A program made the translations under genes and the position numbers. A DNA stretch of 64,000 nucleotides from Chitinophaga pollutisoli (GTDB lineage: Bacteria > Bacteroidota > Bacteroidia > Chitinophagales > Chitinophagaceae), in the NCBI RefSeq assembly GCF_038396755.1, contig NZ_CP149822.1:3596001-3660000 (forward strand), written 5' to 3'. Below are positions 25,780 through 34,945 of the stretch, one piece after another; position 1 is the first letter of the stretch; every line of letters starts with the position of its first letter. A model generated the notes under the pieces. It did not search any database. It had not been told where the DNA came from and saw only the letters and a list, made by a program, of their open reading frames with translations.

Positions 25780-28700
25780 ATGAAAAATCAAGTAAAGAAG
25801 ACCGGCGGTCTGACGTTTTCGCGGCATTTCACCCGGGAAGGCGTGAGCCCTTTCGATCAGTTCGGGTATGACCTTCGTTCGTCCGTTATCCGCAACCCTG
25901 GCGGAGACGTAGTTTTTGAAATGAATAATGTGGAAGTGCCGAAGGGTTGGTCGCAGATCGCTACCGATATTCTGGCCCAGAAATACTTCCGGAAAGCCGG
26001 CGTACCCCAGCCCGATGGCTCCCTGGGCAGGGAAACGTCCGTCCGCCAGGTAGTGCACCGCATGGCCAACTGCTGGCGCGCATGGGGAGAACGATACGAT
26101 TATTTCGCCTCCGCCAAAGACGCACAGGTATTTTACGAGGAACTGGCCTATTGCATGCTCAACCAGGCCTGCGTGCCCAACTCCCCCCAGTGGTTCAATA
26201 CCGGCCTCTATGAAAGCTACGGCATCAAAGGGAAGCCCCAGGGCCATTATTATGTGGACCCCAAAACCGAAAAACTCCAGAAATCCACCTCCGCATACGA
26301 ACGCCCGCAGCCTCACGCCTGCTTCATCCTGAGCGTGGACGACGACCTGGTGAACGACGGCGGGATCATGGACCTCTGGGTCCGCGAAGCCCGTATCTTC
26401 AAATACGGCTCCGGTGTGGGTACCAACTTCTCCCGCATCCGCGGCGAAAATGAAAAGCTCGGCGGCGGCGGCTCCTCCTCCGGCCTGATGAGCTTCCTCA
26501 AAATCGGCGACCGCGCCGCAGGCGCCATCAAATCCGGCGGCACCACGCGCCGGGCGGCCAAAATGGTCTGCCTCGACCTCGACCACCCCGAAATCCTCCA
26601 GTTCATCAACTGGAAAGTGGAAGAAGAAAAGAAAGTAGGCGCCCTCATCCAGGCCGGTTACGCTTCCGATTACGAAGGCGAAGCCTACAAGACCGTGTCC
26701 GGCCAGAACTCCAACAACTCCGTCCGCATCCCCAATACCTTCTTTCATGCCCTGGAAGCGGACGGCGAATGGAACCTGACCGCCCGCACCACCGGGAAAG
26801 TGATGAAATCGGTGAAAGCCAGTGACTTGTGGAACCAGATCGCCTATGCGGCCTGGCGCTGCGCCGACCCCGGCACCCAATACGACACTACCATCAACGA
26901 GTGGCATACCTGTCCGAAAGGCGGCCGCATCAACGCATCCAACCCCTGTTCCGAATACATGTTCCTCGACAACACGGCCTGCAACCTGGCTTCCGTGAAC
27001 CTCCGCCGGTTTTTCGACGAAAGCACCAGCCGGTTCGACGTGGAAGGGTTCGAGTATACGGTAAGATTATGGACCGTAGTGCTCGAAGTGTCCGTGCTTA
27101 TGGCGCAGTTCCCTTCCCGCGAGGTGGCGGAGCTGAGCTACCAGTACCGCACCCTTGGGCTTGGATACGCCAACCTGGGCAGCATGCTCATGGTGAGCGG
27201 CATCGCGTACGACAGCGAGGAAGCCCGCGGGATCGCGGGGGCCATCACCGCGATCATGACAGGCGTTTCCTATAAAACGTCCGCCGAAATGGCCGGGCAC
27301 CTCGGCGCTTTCCCGAAATACGCGGAAAACAAACAGGATATGCTCCGCGTGATGCGCAACCACCGCGCGGCCGCTTACGACGCCATCGAGGCCTACGAAG
27401 GACTGGAGATCCGCCCGCAGGGCATCAATGCCCGCTATTGCCCGGATTACCTGCTCACGGCGGCTACCAAAGCCTGGGACGACGCCGTGAAGCTGGGTGA
27501 GCAATACGGTTACCGGAATGCGCAGGCAACGGTGATCGCCCCTACCGGTACCATCGGTTTGGTGATGGACTGCGATACCACGGGTGTGGAGCCTGATTTC
27601 GCGCTGGTGAAGTTCAAGAAACTTTCCGGCGGCGGGTATTTCAAAATCATCAACCAATCCATCCCCTCTGCGCTGCAACATCTCGGGTATAAAGACAATG
27701 AGATCAAGGCGATTGTGGATTACGCGAAAGGGACGGGCAGTTTCGGCGGTGCGCCTTACATCAATCCGCAGTCGCTCAGCGAGAAGGGTTTCATCGGCGA
27801 CGAGCTGAAGAAGCTGGACACGGCCGTGGCCTCTTCTTTCGACATTGCATTCGTTTTCAATGTGTATACGTTGGGCGAGGAATGTTTACAACGGCTGGGT
27901 TTCAAGCCAGAGCAATATTTCAATATGGAATTCAGCCTGCTGCACGAACTGGGCTTTACCGACGAGCAGATTGAGGCGGCGAACGACTACGTGTGCGGCA
28001 CGATGACCGTGGAAGGCGCGCCTTACCTGAAAGATGCGCACCTGCCTGTGTTCGACTGCGCCAATAAGTGCGGTAAAAAAGGTGAGCGTTACATCCATCC
28101 CCACGGGCACATCCGGATGATGGCGGCGGCGCAACCCTTTATTTCCGGCGCTATCTCCAAAACCATCAACCTGCCCAACGAGGCCGTGGTAGAAGAGATT
28201 GCGGATTCCTACAAGCTGAGCTGGGAGCTGGGGCTGAAAGCCTGCGCGCTCTACCGCGACGGTTCCAAACTGAGCCAGCCGCTGAGCAATAAGAGCGATA
28301 AAAAGAAGAAATCTACCGAGGCGGAAGCGCCCGCAGCTGAGACCGCGCAGATTATTGATATGAACCAGCTCACCATCGACGAGCTGCTGGAAGAATTGAA
28401 CAAGCGCATGACCGCCAGTACCGATACGTCGCTAAAGAGGGCATTGTCGCGGATTGTGGAGCGCAAAACGTTGCCGGCCAAGCGCCGCGGGTTTACGCAG
28501 AAGGCGAAAGTGGGCGGGCAGCCGATTTTCGTGCGCACGGGCGAATACAACGACGGCACGCTCGGCGAGATTTTTATTGACCTGGCGAAAGAGGGCTCCA
28601 CATTGCGGAGCCTCATGAACTGCTTCGCAATCGCCGTGAGCGTGGGGCTGCAGTACGGGGTGCCGCTGGAGGAATTCGTTGACAAATTCGTGTTTACACG

Positions 28701-29118
28701 TTTCGAGCCCGCCGGTATGGTGGACCACCCGAATATCCGCTCGGCCACTTCACTGATCGATTACATATTCCGCGTGCTGGGTTATGAATACCTGGGCAGA
28801 ACCGACCTGGTGCATATCCTGGAAGCACCGGGGAATACGGGAGAAGACGACTGGGACGATGAGCCCGCCGCCGCGGCCGCTGCAAAACCCGCGCTGTCGA
28901 ACGTGCGGATCTTGGGAAATAAATCATCGGAAGCACCCGGTCCTAAAGCGGCCAAAGCTCAGCCAGTAGGGGCTGCGGGCAGTGAAGGCGGAACGCAGGA
29001 ATACATGCGCAGCATGCAAAGCGATGCACCGGCATGCAACACCTGCGGGCATATAACGGTTCGTTCCGGCACATGCTACAAATGCCTGAATTGCGGGAAT
29101 AGCATGGGTTGCAGCTGA
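25780..29118 (+). CDS. nrdJ: Adenosylcobalamin-dependent (class II) ribonucleotide reductase
   Basis: The 1112-residue protein reduces ribonucleotides using adenosylcobalamin. It contains [24 protein letters not shown], the active-site [20 protein letters not shown] and [20 protein letters not shown], all typical of NrdJ. The C-terminal third (from about 890) has the extension [20 protein letters not shown] and ends in a Cys-rich tail (CNTCGH...CYKCLNCG) for thiol exchange or zinc binding. No cobalamin riboswitch precedes it. The protein makes the cell's DNA precursor supply at least partly B12-dependent. Confidence 0.96.
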   Translation: MKNQVKKTGGLTFSRHFTREGVSPFDQFGYDLRSSVIRNPGGDVVFEMNNVEVPKGWSQIATDILAQKYFRKAGVPQPDGSLGRETSVRQVVHRMANCWRAWGERYDYFASAKDAQVFYEELAYCMLNQACVPNSPQWFNTGLYESYGIKGKPQGHYYVDPKTEKLQKSTSAYERPQPHACFILSVDDDLVNDGGIMDLWVREARIFKYGSGVGTNFSRIRGENEKLGGGGSSSGLMSFLKIGDRAAGAIKSGGTTRRAAKMVCLDLDHPEILQFINWKVEEEKKVGALIQAGYASDYEGEAYKTVSGQNSNNSVRIPNTFFHALEADGEWNLTARTTGKVMKSVKASDLWNQIAYAAWRCADPGTQYDTTINEWHTCPKGGRINASNPCSEYMFLDNTACNLASVNLRRFFDESTSRFDVEGFEYTVRLWTVVLEVSVLMAQFPSREVAELSYQYRTLGLGYANLGSMLMVSGIAYDSEEARGIAGAITAIMTGVSYKTSAEMAGHLGAFPKYAENKQDMLRVMRNHRAAAYDAIEAYEGLEIRPQGINARYCPDYLLTAATKAWDDAVKLGEQYGYRNAQATVIAPTGTIGLVMDCDTTGVEPDFALVKFKKLSGGGYFKIINQSIPSALQHLGYKDNEIKAIVDYAKGTGSFGGAPYINPQSLSEKGFIGDELKKLDTAVASSFDIAFVFNVYTLGEECLQRLGFKPEQYFNMEFSLLHELGFTDEQIEAANDYVCGTMTVEGAPYLKDAHLPVFDCANKCGKKGERYIHPHGHIRMMAAAQPFISGAISKTINLPNEAVVEEIADSYKLSWELGLKACALYRDGSKLSQPLSNKSDKKKKSTEAEAPAAETAQIIDMNQLTIDELLEELNKRMTASTDTSLKRALSRIVERKTLPAKRRGFTQKAKVGGQPIFVRTGEYNDGTLGEIFIDLAKEGSTLRSLMNCFAIAVSVGLQYGVPLEEFVDKFVFTRFEPAGMVDHPNIRSATSLIDYIFRVLGYEYLGRTDLVHILEAPGNTGEDDWDDEPAAAAAAKPALSNVRILGNKSSEAPGPKAAKAQPVGAAGSEGGTQEYMRSMQSDAPACNTCGHITVRSGTCYKCLNCGNSMGCS

Positions 29119-29254
29119 TGTATTCAGGACTTTTTAACAAGTAACCGTCCTCCGCTGAAATTTTATCGCATCCTGAAATCAGCCATGGGAGCGGGTTTGA
29201 TAGAGATAAATAATCTTGTTACTTTGTTAATTATTTGTTATTCACCTTCGAAAA

Positions 29255-29286
29255 TTTCAAATAAAGTTAACATCGATATACCTTTG
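29255..29286 (+). promoter_or_regulatory. Candidate promoter of a short RNA
   Basis: TTTC (29255-29258) and TACCTTTG (29279-29286) are spaced 20 bp apart, matching TTTG-n19-TAnnTTTG except for one base. Confidence 0.5.
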
Positions 29287-29291
29287 TATAC

Positions 29292-29350
29292 AAATAGGGT
29301 TTTCATAGGATAGTAACAAATTGAGGGCGCTTTTCTAAGTGCCCTTTTTC
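29292..29350 (+). ncRNA. Candidate ~58-nt small RNA with a terminator hairpin
   Basis: Predicted from the promoter at 29255-29286 and an intrinsic terminator AGGGCGC (29324-29330) / GTGCCCT (29339-29345) followed by TTTTC. The 5' part, 29297-29317, is unstructured and complementary to 29938-29958 in the second short transcript: 20 of 21 positions pair, counting one G-U. There is no open frame of note. The hairpin could instead be the late terminator of nrdJ, 200 bp upstream. The RNA itself is inference. Confidence 0.45.
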
Positions 29351-29884
29351 TTTTCAAACCCTTGAAGGCTGCGGTTTTCACGCATGCCGCATTTCCCAAC
29401 TTATTTTGCATTTTTTCAAGTTTCTCCGTACCGGAAAATGGATTTTCCGCGGTGGGGAATTTCATTGCGTTAGTTTTTTTCCCGCGATTGAATTTATTTT
29501 CACGGCATTTGCTTTCAGAAGATTTTCTACTGCACTATTGCGGCAGTCAAATGAAACATCGCGCAAGAAAGCGCGGTTAAGGCATATCCATTTACCAGCG
29601 GCATCTGGGAATGAATGCCTTGTACTTGATAATTTTGCAGCTGGAAAAGTTAACCGCCACATCCTGCCATTCCTGTTATATATGTGAGAATTTCCCCGAT
29701 GCATTGAATTTGGGGATGTAGGAAAGCGGGAAGTTTTCATTAACAATTCCGGGACGGGAAGCAAAAACGTTTTTGCCCAGCGATTGAATTTTTGTTGAAT
29801 TTCCTTCAAAAAACGGCCATTCAATTTCAAAATATTCATTTTTATCCCGCTTTTTTGAGGAAAATGAATATTAAAAGTAAATCG
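29351..29884. other. AT-rich gene-free stretch between two short transcripts
   Basis: No gene is visible. GATTGAATTT or ATTGAATTT recurs near 29485, 29703 and 29781, and T- and A-runs are frequent. Composition is clearly more AT-rich than the flanking genes, consistent with decayed or acquired DNA. Confidence 0.5.
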
Positions 29885-29914
29885 TTTGTAGTTATTGTAT
29901 TTATTTTATATTTG
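29885..29914 (+). promoter_or_regulatory. Near-consensus Bacteroidota promoter of a second short transcript
   Basis: TTTG (29885-29888) and TATATTTG (29907-29914) are spaced 18 bp apart. This is one of the best promoter matches in the window although no ordinary gene follows. Confidence 0.65.
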
Positions 29915-29948
29915 TTAAAGTATTAATTTTTTATATGGTTACTGTCCT

Positions 29949-29996
29949 ATGAAAAACCAAAAATTCCTACACCGCGAGAATCTTCTTGCACAGTAA
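29949..29996 (+). CDS. Possible 15-residue leader or micro-peptide
   Basis: The frame is MKNQKFLHRENLLAQ. It is basic and not hydrophobic, so unlike typical type I toxins. It has no clear Shine-Dalgarno sequence. I list it only because it sits between a good promoter and a good terminator and its start codon is covered by the possible antisense pairing. Confidence 0.25.
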   Translation: MKNQKFLHRENLLAQ

Positions 29997-30006
29997 ATGA
30001 CTCTCG

Positions 30007-30040
30007 AAAGCAATGGATTTTTCCATTGCTTTTGTTTTTT
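30007..30040 (+). terminator. Intrinsic terminator of the second short transcript
   Basis: An 11-bp perfect stem AAAGCAATGGA/TCCATTGCTTT is followed by TTGTTTTTT on the + strand. The minus strand lacks a T tail, so it does not serve the convergent gene at 30063. Confidence 0.85.
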
Positions 30041-30062
30041 CAGCCGGTGCGGGAAAAGAAAA

Positions 30063-30821
30063 TTATACGGGGAGCAGCTCGCGGAAATGAAAGCGGGTAT
30101 CCCAGGCCAGGGGTTTCTCCTCCTGATCGCCCTCTTCCTGGAAACAATTATCTTCCTTTTTGTAGCAATCATCGCCATTCCGCGCCGGAGCGTAGGTGCG
30201 CGTCACCGTATCGCCCATGCGGAAAGGGACTGGCGAACTGAATATGGGGCCGTCGTACACGAAACTATGGAACTCGCCGTTTTCCCCGCAAGGATCAACA
30301 TTCGCGGGAAGATCGGCCAGGAATGCGGCATCGAACTCCCGCCCGGCAAACTCCGCCGGCAGGAAACGGTCGTTCACGCAAACGATCACCGCCCTAAAAC
30401 CGGCCGCGATGAAATCCCGGGCCAGCTGTGTACTGTCGCGCTTCCACAACGGGAAAACCCCTTCCATACCCGCCTTCGCCAGCTGTGCTTCCCGGTAGGC
30501 CCGTAAGTCTTCCAGGAAAATATCCCCGAACACCGCCTGGCGGATGCCTTCCCGCTGGTATCCTTCCAAAGCTTCGCTCATGATCCGGTTGTAATCTTCC
30601 ATGGACGCATTTTCGGGGAGAAACGCCTTTTTCAGGGGCAAACCGGTGCGCCGCGCCTGTTCGTCCAGCAAAACCTCCTGCACTCCGTGCATCGATACCC
30701 GCCGGTACGCCTCGCTCAGCGTCGTGAACAACCCGCGGACCCGCACGCCGCCCGACTGTTGCAGTTGCCAAAGGGCGAAAGACGCGTCTTTCCCCCCGCT
30801 CCAATTGATATATGCTTCCAT
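30063..30821 (-). CDS. Dph6-related ATP-pyrophosphatase
   Basis: The 252-residue protein starts MEAYINWSGGKDASFALWQL, the PP-loop SGGKD of adenylating enzymes, and continues with FGDIFLEDLRAYREAQL and VNDRFLPAEFAGREFD, the pattern of diphthine-ammonia ligase (Dph6) relatives. Diphthamide occurs on EF-2 of eukaryotes and archaea, not on bacterial EF-G, so the bacterial substrate is unknown. The last 35 residues are highly charged. It diverges from the PhoD-like gene. Confidence 0.82.
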   Translation of the reverse strand: MEAYINWSGGKDASFALWQLQQSGGVRVRGLFTTLSEAYRRVSMHGVQEVLLDEQARRTGLPLKKAFLPENASMEDYNRIMSEALEGYQREGIRQAVFGDIFLEDLRAYREAQLAKAGMEGVFPLWKRDSTQLARDFIAAGFRAVIVCVNDRFLPAEFAGREFDAAFLADLPANVDPCGENGEFHSFVYDGPIFSSPVPFRMGDTVTRTYAPARNGDDCYKKEDNCFQEEGDQEEKPLAWDTRFHFRELLPV

Positions 30822-30869
30822 TTCACGTAAAATTATTGTATTTCCGGGGCATTAACGGGGCGGGATGGC

Positions 30870-30877
30870 TATATTTG
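30870..30877 (+). promoter_or_regulatory. -7 promoter box of the PhoD-like gene
   Basis: TATATTTG matches TAnnTTTG. It lies inside the first codons of the longest open frame, which argues that translation really starts at the later ATG (30898). Confidence 0.55.
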
Positions 30878-30897
30878 AATACCTAAACCGCACCCTC

Positions 30898-32244
30898 ATG
30901 CGCCTGATCCCCTGCCTTACCCTGGCTATCCTCCTTTCCTGCACCCTCGCCTCCGCACAACAGCAAAACCTCGTGGCCGGCCCCATGACCGGATCCATAG
31001 CGCTCCGCGATGTGATCGTGTGGGCGGAAGTATCGGCCGCCGTTAAAAAGGTGTCTGTCCGCTACTGGCCGCAGCAGGAACCCGGCAAAGCCCTGTCTCA
31101 AAGCTGGACCGGACCGCTCGGCAAAGCCTATAATCCCGTTAAAATTCAGCTCCGCAACCTCGCGCCGGGCACAGCATATGCATATGAACTACTGGTAGAT
31201 GACAAATCCGTCCGGAAATCGGCCTTCCAGACCCAAACCCTCTGGCAGTACCGTATGCCCGCGCCCGACTTCACTTTCCTCACCGGCTCCTGCGCCTATT
31301 TCAACGAAGAAGGCTTCGACCGGCCGGGGAAGCCCTACGGCAAGGATTCTTCCATCTTCCTCACCATGGCCAAAGAAAAGGCTGATTTCATGCTCTGGCT
31401 GGGCGATAACTGGTACACCCGCGAAGTGGATTACCATTCCGCCCCGGGATTGGCGTACCGCGCCCACCGCGACCGCTCCCTGCCCGTGCTGCAGCCTTTC
31501 CTATCGGCCATGCCGCATTATGCGATCTGGGACGACCACGACTTTGGCCCCAACGATGCTTCCAAAGCCTATATTTTCCGCGATGAAAGCCGGGAAATTT
31601 TTAAGGACTACTGGCCCAACCCCACCTTCGGGCAGGATGGTAAAGGAATATATACCCAGTTCAGTTTCAGTGATGTAGATTTCTTCCTGCTCGACGGCCG
31701 TTATTTTTCCAGCGGCTCCCGGATGCCGGACAGCACGGGCGGCCAGCCCAACCCGGAAAAGAAAATGTACGGCGACGCGCAGATGGAGTGGCTGCGCAAC
31801 GCTTTATTGCAGAGCAACGCCCGTTTCAAAGTAATCGCCACGGGGAGCCAGGCGCTGAACATTTATTCCCGTTGGGATAGTTTTCATCATTTTCCTGTTG
31901 AATATCATGCGTTTATGAACTGGCTGGAGGAGGTGGACGTGCCGGGGATCGTGTTTTTAACGGGCGACAGGCACCATTCCGAAGTGATCCGGTTCAACCG
32001 GCCGGGCAATTATCCCCTGTATGACATTACGAATTCCCCGCTGACGTCCGGAGAGGCGGCGCCTTCGGGCGAGGAGGTAAACAGTCCCATCCGGGTGCCG
32101 GGAACATTGGTGGTGACGCAGAACTACAGCAGAATCAAGGTGTTCGGTCCGAAAGAGGACCGCAAAATGGCGGTGGAATTCGTGAACGGGAAGGGGAAAG
32201 TGCTGGGGAAATTCGAAGTGTCGGCCAATGATCTGAAAAAATAA
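30898..32244 (+). CDS. PhoD-like secreted phosphatase
   Basis: The 448-residue protein has a signal peptide (MRLIPCLTLAILLSCTLASA) and a PhoD-type metallophosphatase domain. Metal-binding motifs are FLTGSCAYFNEEGFD, MLWLGDNWY, AIWDDHDFGPNDAS and FLTGDRHHSE. The N-terminal ~90 residues form an Ig-like/fibronectin-like domain typical of PhoD. It probably cleaves phosphate monoesters or diesters in the periplasm or outside. The start at 30898 is chosen because of the signal peptide and the promoter box upstream. Confidence 0.88.
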   Translation: MRLIPCLTLAILLSCTLASAQQQNLVAGPMTGSIALRDVIVWAEVSAAVKKVSVRYWPQQEPGKALSQSWTGPLGKAYNPVKIQLRNLAPGTAYAYELLVDDKSVRKSAFQTQTLWQYRMPAPDFTFLTGSCAYFNEEGFDRPGKPYGKDSSIFLTMAKEKADFMLWLGDNWYTREVDYHSAPGLAYRAHRDRSLPVLQPFLSAMPHYAIWDDHDFGPNDASKAYIFRDESREIFKDYWPNPTFGQDGKGIYTQFSFSDVDFFLLDGRYFSSGSRMPDSTGGQPNPEKKMYGDAQMEWLRNALLQSNARFKVIATGSQALNIYSRWDSFHHFPVEYHAFMNWLEEVDVPGIVFLTGDRHHSEVIRFNRPGNYPLYDITNSPLTSGEAAPSGEEVNSPIRVPGTLVVTQNYSRIKVFGPKEDRKMAVEFVNGKGKVLGKFEVSANDLKK

Positions 32245-32410
32245 TTGGGGGTAGCTGCAACTTTTCCAGTGGCGGGTCGTCTTTTTCATACAGGCCCCGG
32301 GAGTTGGTCACCTGACCAGCGCTGTTGGTACCGTAAAACTGCGGATTCGTCAAAAGGGCTTCTATTATATCAGTTATTTTGTATTTTTAGGTCATTAAAC
32401 ATTTACCCTT

Positions 32411-32902
32411 ATGAAAAAGCTGTTGTTTTTGTTGGCAATCGGGACAGTCGCATCGACTGCGGTATTCGCCCACAACGGCGATAAGACGAACAATAACGGC
32501 GAGAAGAATGAAAAGGGCACCGCCGCCACTGCCAGCAAGGCCAGGGTATCCAACCGGCTGGAGGAAATCCTGTGGACGGTTCCGCAGTCCAAAGTGGAGA
32601 AGGTGGATGAATCCGACATGCAGAAAGCCATGGTGGATTTGTATAAATGGTATTTACAGAACGAAACCCGCATACAGAATGATCCTTCGCTGAAGTTGGA
32701 TCCGAAGGACCAGATCGTGGCTCCTTTCAAGGTTGACCCCAAGGTGCTGCAGCAATATATGCAGTTCATCAAGAAGAATTTCCCCGGTCTGAATGAAGAT
32801 GATCTGACCGACAAGCGCACGGCGGCCAAATCCCGCAAAACCGCGCCTGTATCCACTTGCGACGATCTCGACGTTCCCATGCCATTGACAGCTTCGAAAT
32901 AA
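32411..32902 (+). CDS. Small secreted protein of unknown function
   Basis: The 163-residue protein has a clear signal peptide (MKKLLFLLAIGTVASTAVFA, then HNGDK). The mature part begins with a Lys/Asn/Gly-rich linker and continues as a mainly helical, charged domain (QKAMVDLYKWYLQNETRIQN). A single Cys lies near the end. I recognise no family. It is 17 bp before the YcxB-like gene, so they are probably co-transcribed. Confidence 0.75.
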   Translation: MKKLLFLLAIGTVASTAVFAHNGDKTNNNGEKNEKGTAATASKARVSNRLEEILWTVPQSKVEKVDESDMQKAMVDLYKWYLQNETRIQNDPSLKLDPKDQIVAPFKVDPKVLQQYMQFIKKNFPGLNEDDLTDKRTAAKSRKTAPVSTCDDLDVPMPLTASK

Positions 32903-32919
32903 TTTCGTAAGTTCGTTTA

Positions 32920-33420
32920 ATGCATTTGCTCCAGTTTACCTACAAGAGGGAAGAAGTTATCAATGCATTACGGTTCCATTTTTTACGCAGAGGCGAAATC
33001 AGGGTTTTTAGAGTAACGCTGATCATCCTGCTATTGGCTACCGTGATCGGATATGTGTTTCGTATGGTGAATTTCAACGCGATGCTTGGGATTGTGCTGA
33101 TGATGGTGCTCCTGGGCTGGGCGTTCTGGTACCTGCTTCCTGTTTCCACTTATAATAAAGCCGCCACATTCAGGGATAATATCCGTTTACGGTACAACGA
33201 CGAAGGCATGGCGATCCACACCGGCCAGGGCGAGCGGAGCATGTCGTGGCGCAGTTTCAGCCAGATCGTGGAAACGCAGTCGTTTTTCTTTCTCTACCGC
33301 GACAAGCGTTCTTTTTTTCTCATCCCCACCAGCGCTTTCGAGAACGACGAAGCGCACCTGCAGTTCAGGGAACTGATGCAGAAAACGTTTTCGGATTACA
33401 GCCGTAAAGAAAGGGGATGA
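32920..33420 (+). CDS. YcxB-like membrane protein
   Basis: The 166 residues contain two membrane segments (about 29-48 and 52-72) and a C-terminal soluble part, FRDNIRLRYNDEGMAIHTGQ then SWRSFSQIVETQSFFFLYRD, ending in FFLIPTSAF. This is the layout of YcxB-like proteins, whose function is unknown. Its stop abuts the stop of the convergent acetyltransferase. Confidence 0.75.
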   Translation: MHLLQFTYKREEVINALRFHFLRRGEIRVFRVTLIILLLATVIGYVFRMVNFNAMLGIVLMMVLLGWAFWYLLPVSTYNKAATFRDNIRLRYNDEGMAIHTGQGERSMSWRSFSQIVETQSFFFLYRDKRSFFLIPTSAFENDEAHLQFRELMQKTFSDYSRKERG

Positions 33421-33852
33421 TTACAGTTTCCGGTACATTTCGATATGATCGATGCCCACTTCGGTGAAGATATCGCCGCGGGCGGAATAGCCGTTTTTCT
33501 CGTAGAAAGGGCGGGCTACATCGCGGGCATGCATGGTCAGTTCAGAGAATCCTTCTTTGCGTGCCCGCTCTTCCGCGAAGCGTAAAATCTTGCTTCCGGT
33601 TCCTTTGCCCTGTTGGTTTTCGTCCACCGCCATCTGCCGCAGCTGGATCACGTCGTTGTTGACCGGCGTGAGGATGCAGCAGCCTACGATCTGCTTGCCG
33701 TCGAAACACCCGATGAGGAAATCGTTCATTTCCTGCCGGAGGTACTCCGTCGAGAAAGTGAGCCCCAGCGGGCGGCGGAGGATGTTGTCGCGGAGCACGA
33801 CCATGTCGTGATAGTCGCAACTGCCGTATTCGATCAGGCGGATATTGGGCAT
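33421..33852 (-). CDS. GNAT-family N-acetyltransferase
   Basis: The 143-residue protein has the acetyl-CoA motif QMAVDENQQGKGTGSKIL (R/Q-x-x-G-x-G/A type) and a C-terminal FYEKNGYSARGD. The substrate is unknown. The gene may be the second of a unit with the PRPP-synthetase-like gene 55 bp upstream. Confidence 0.88.
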   Translation of the reverse strand: MPNIRLIEYGSCDYHDMVVLRDNILRRPLGLTFSTEYLRQEMNDFLIGCFDGKQIVGCCILTPVNNDVIQLRQMAVDENQQGKGTGSKILRFAEERARKEGFSELTMHARDVARPFYEKNGYSARGDIFTEVGIDHIEMYRKL

Positions 33853-33907
33853 AGTGCGAAGGTACGGTAGTTTGCCAAATGACGTTTGTGTGGAAGGGCA
33901 GGTGTTT

Positions 33908-34840
33908 TTAAAAGGGAACGTCTTCGAAATACGATAAGATGACCGGCGCTACGGAACGCACTTCCAGCAAGGGATCGGAGATATCGAGGGCATTGGGGTG
34001 GGTGTCTGTACAGATGAGTTTTTCCACCAGTCCGCTCTCCGCGATTTTCCGGAAACCGTTGCCGGCGAAAATACCGTGGGTGGTGATGACGCCGATGGAG
34101 GAAGCGCCGGCCTGTTTGTATGCCTGTGCGGCGTTGATCAGCGAGCCTCCGGTGCGGATCATATCATCGTAAATGATGACCAGCGTGTCCTGCACATTGG
34201 CGCTGATGGCGGTGACGTGCGTTTCTTCCCCAGAGACCCTTTTCTTGAACACGAAAGCGGCCTGCACACCGAGGTCGTTGGCCAGGGATTCCACCCATTT
34301 GGCCCTGCCGGAATCAGTGCTCGCCAGCACAAAAGGCCTGCCGCCGGCAATATCCAGCGCCGCCTGCTGGACGATGGTTTTGGCGTAGAGATGCACCGGG
34401 CGGACGTTACGCTCGAAATAATACGAGATACCATCCACATGCAGGTCGATCATGATCACCCGGATCCCGTTGGACGCCGCGGGGAGGGCGGAGAACAAGG
34501 TGGCGCGGGTTTTGGCTTTTACGATTTCGCCGTATTGCACGGCTCTTTCCATGGTGGAATATCCGAAATAGGGGATCACGAGGTTGACGCAGAGCGCGCC
34601 GTACTGGATACAGCCGTTGGCGATGTCAAACAATTCCAGGGTTTCCTTATCATCGATCGTTCCGCCAATGAGCACTACTTCTTTCCCGGTAACGCTGGAG
34701 GTTATACGATGGTAATGCTCCCCGTCGGGGAAGTCGCGGATGGAAAGAAGCCCCGGTTCCCAGTCTTCCGGAGCGATGGCGAGCAGCGCCTCTTTCAGAT
34801 ATTGGTACCTTTGTGTGGAAAAAACGATTTTACGGGCCAT
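33908..34840 (-). CDS. Atypical ribose-phosphate pyrophosphokinase-like protein
   Basis: The 310 residues have the two-phosphoribosyltransferase-fold layout of PRPP synthetase: FPDGEHYHRI, IPYFGYSTMERAVQYGEI, the metal-site DLHVDGISYYFE, FKKRVSGEE and YDDMIRTGGSLINA. PRPP synthetase makes the activated ribose for nucleotides, His and Trp. The canonical PRPP loop is DDMIDTGGT; here the Asp after Ile is Arg. The usual ARQDR loop after PYFGY is also different. It may be a divergent functional enzyme or a paralog with another role. Confidence 0.78.
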   Translation of the reverse strand: MARKIVFSTQRYQYLKEALLAIAPEDWEPGLLSIRDFPDGEHYHRITSSVTGKEVVLIGGTIDDKETLELFDIANGCIQYGALCVNLVIPYFGYSTMERAVQYGEIVKAKTRATLFSALPAASNGIRVIMIDLHVDGISYYFERNVRPVHLYAKTIVQQAALDIAGGRPFVLASTDSGRAKWVESLANDLGVQAAFVFKKRVSGEETHVTAISANVQDTLVIIYDDMIRTGGSLINAAQAYKQAGASSIGVITTHGIFAGNGFRKIAESGLVEKLICTDTHPNALDISDPLLEVRSVAPVILSYFEDVPF

Positions 34841-34945
34841 GGCTTGAATTTCAGGAGTTTCCCGAAATTATAGTAAAAGCGTCAGGCTTATCAATTATTT
34901 TTAACGTTTCATTTGAGCCCGGAACGTTAAATTTGAGAGCATAGT

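Larger units (their letters stand above)
29921..30040 (+). ncRNA. Candidate ~115-nt transcript carrying a 15-codon frame
   Basis: The transcript is predicted from the promoter at 29885-29914 and the terminator AAAGCAATGGA (30007-30017) / TCCATTGCTTT (30022-30032) with a T-rich tail. It holds the frame ATG 29949 to TAA 29996, encoding MKNQKFLHRENLLAQ. The start codon lies inside the segment 29938-29958 that is complementary to the small RNA at 29297-29317. No gene on the + strand other than nrdJ, 0.9 kb upstream, could use this terminator. Whether the peptide is made is unknown. Confidence 0.45.

Noticed and set aside
29949..29996. Type I toxin
   Set aside because: The 15-residue frame is basic and not hydrophobic, unlike known type I toxins, so I keep only the antisense-RNA idea.
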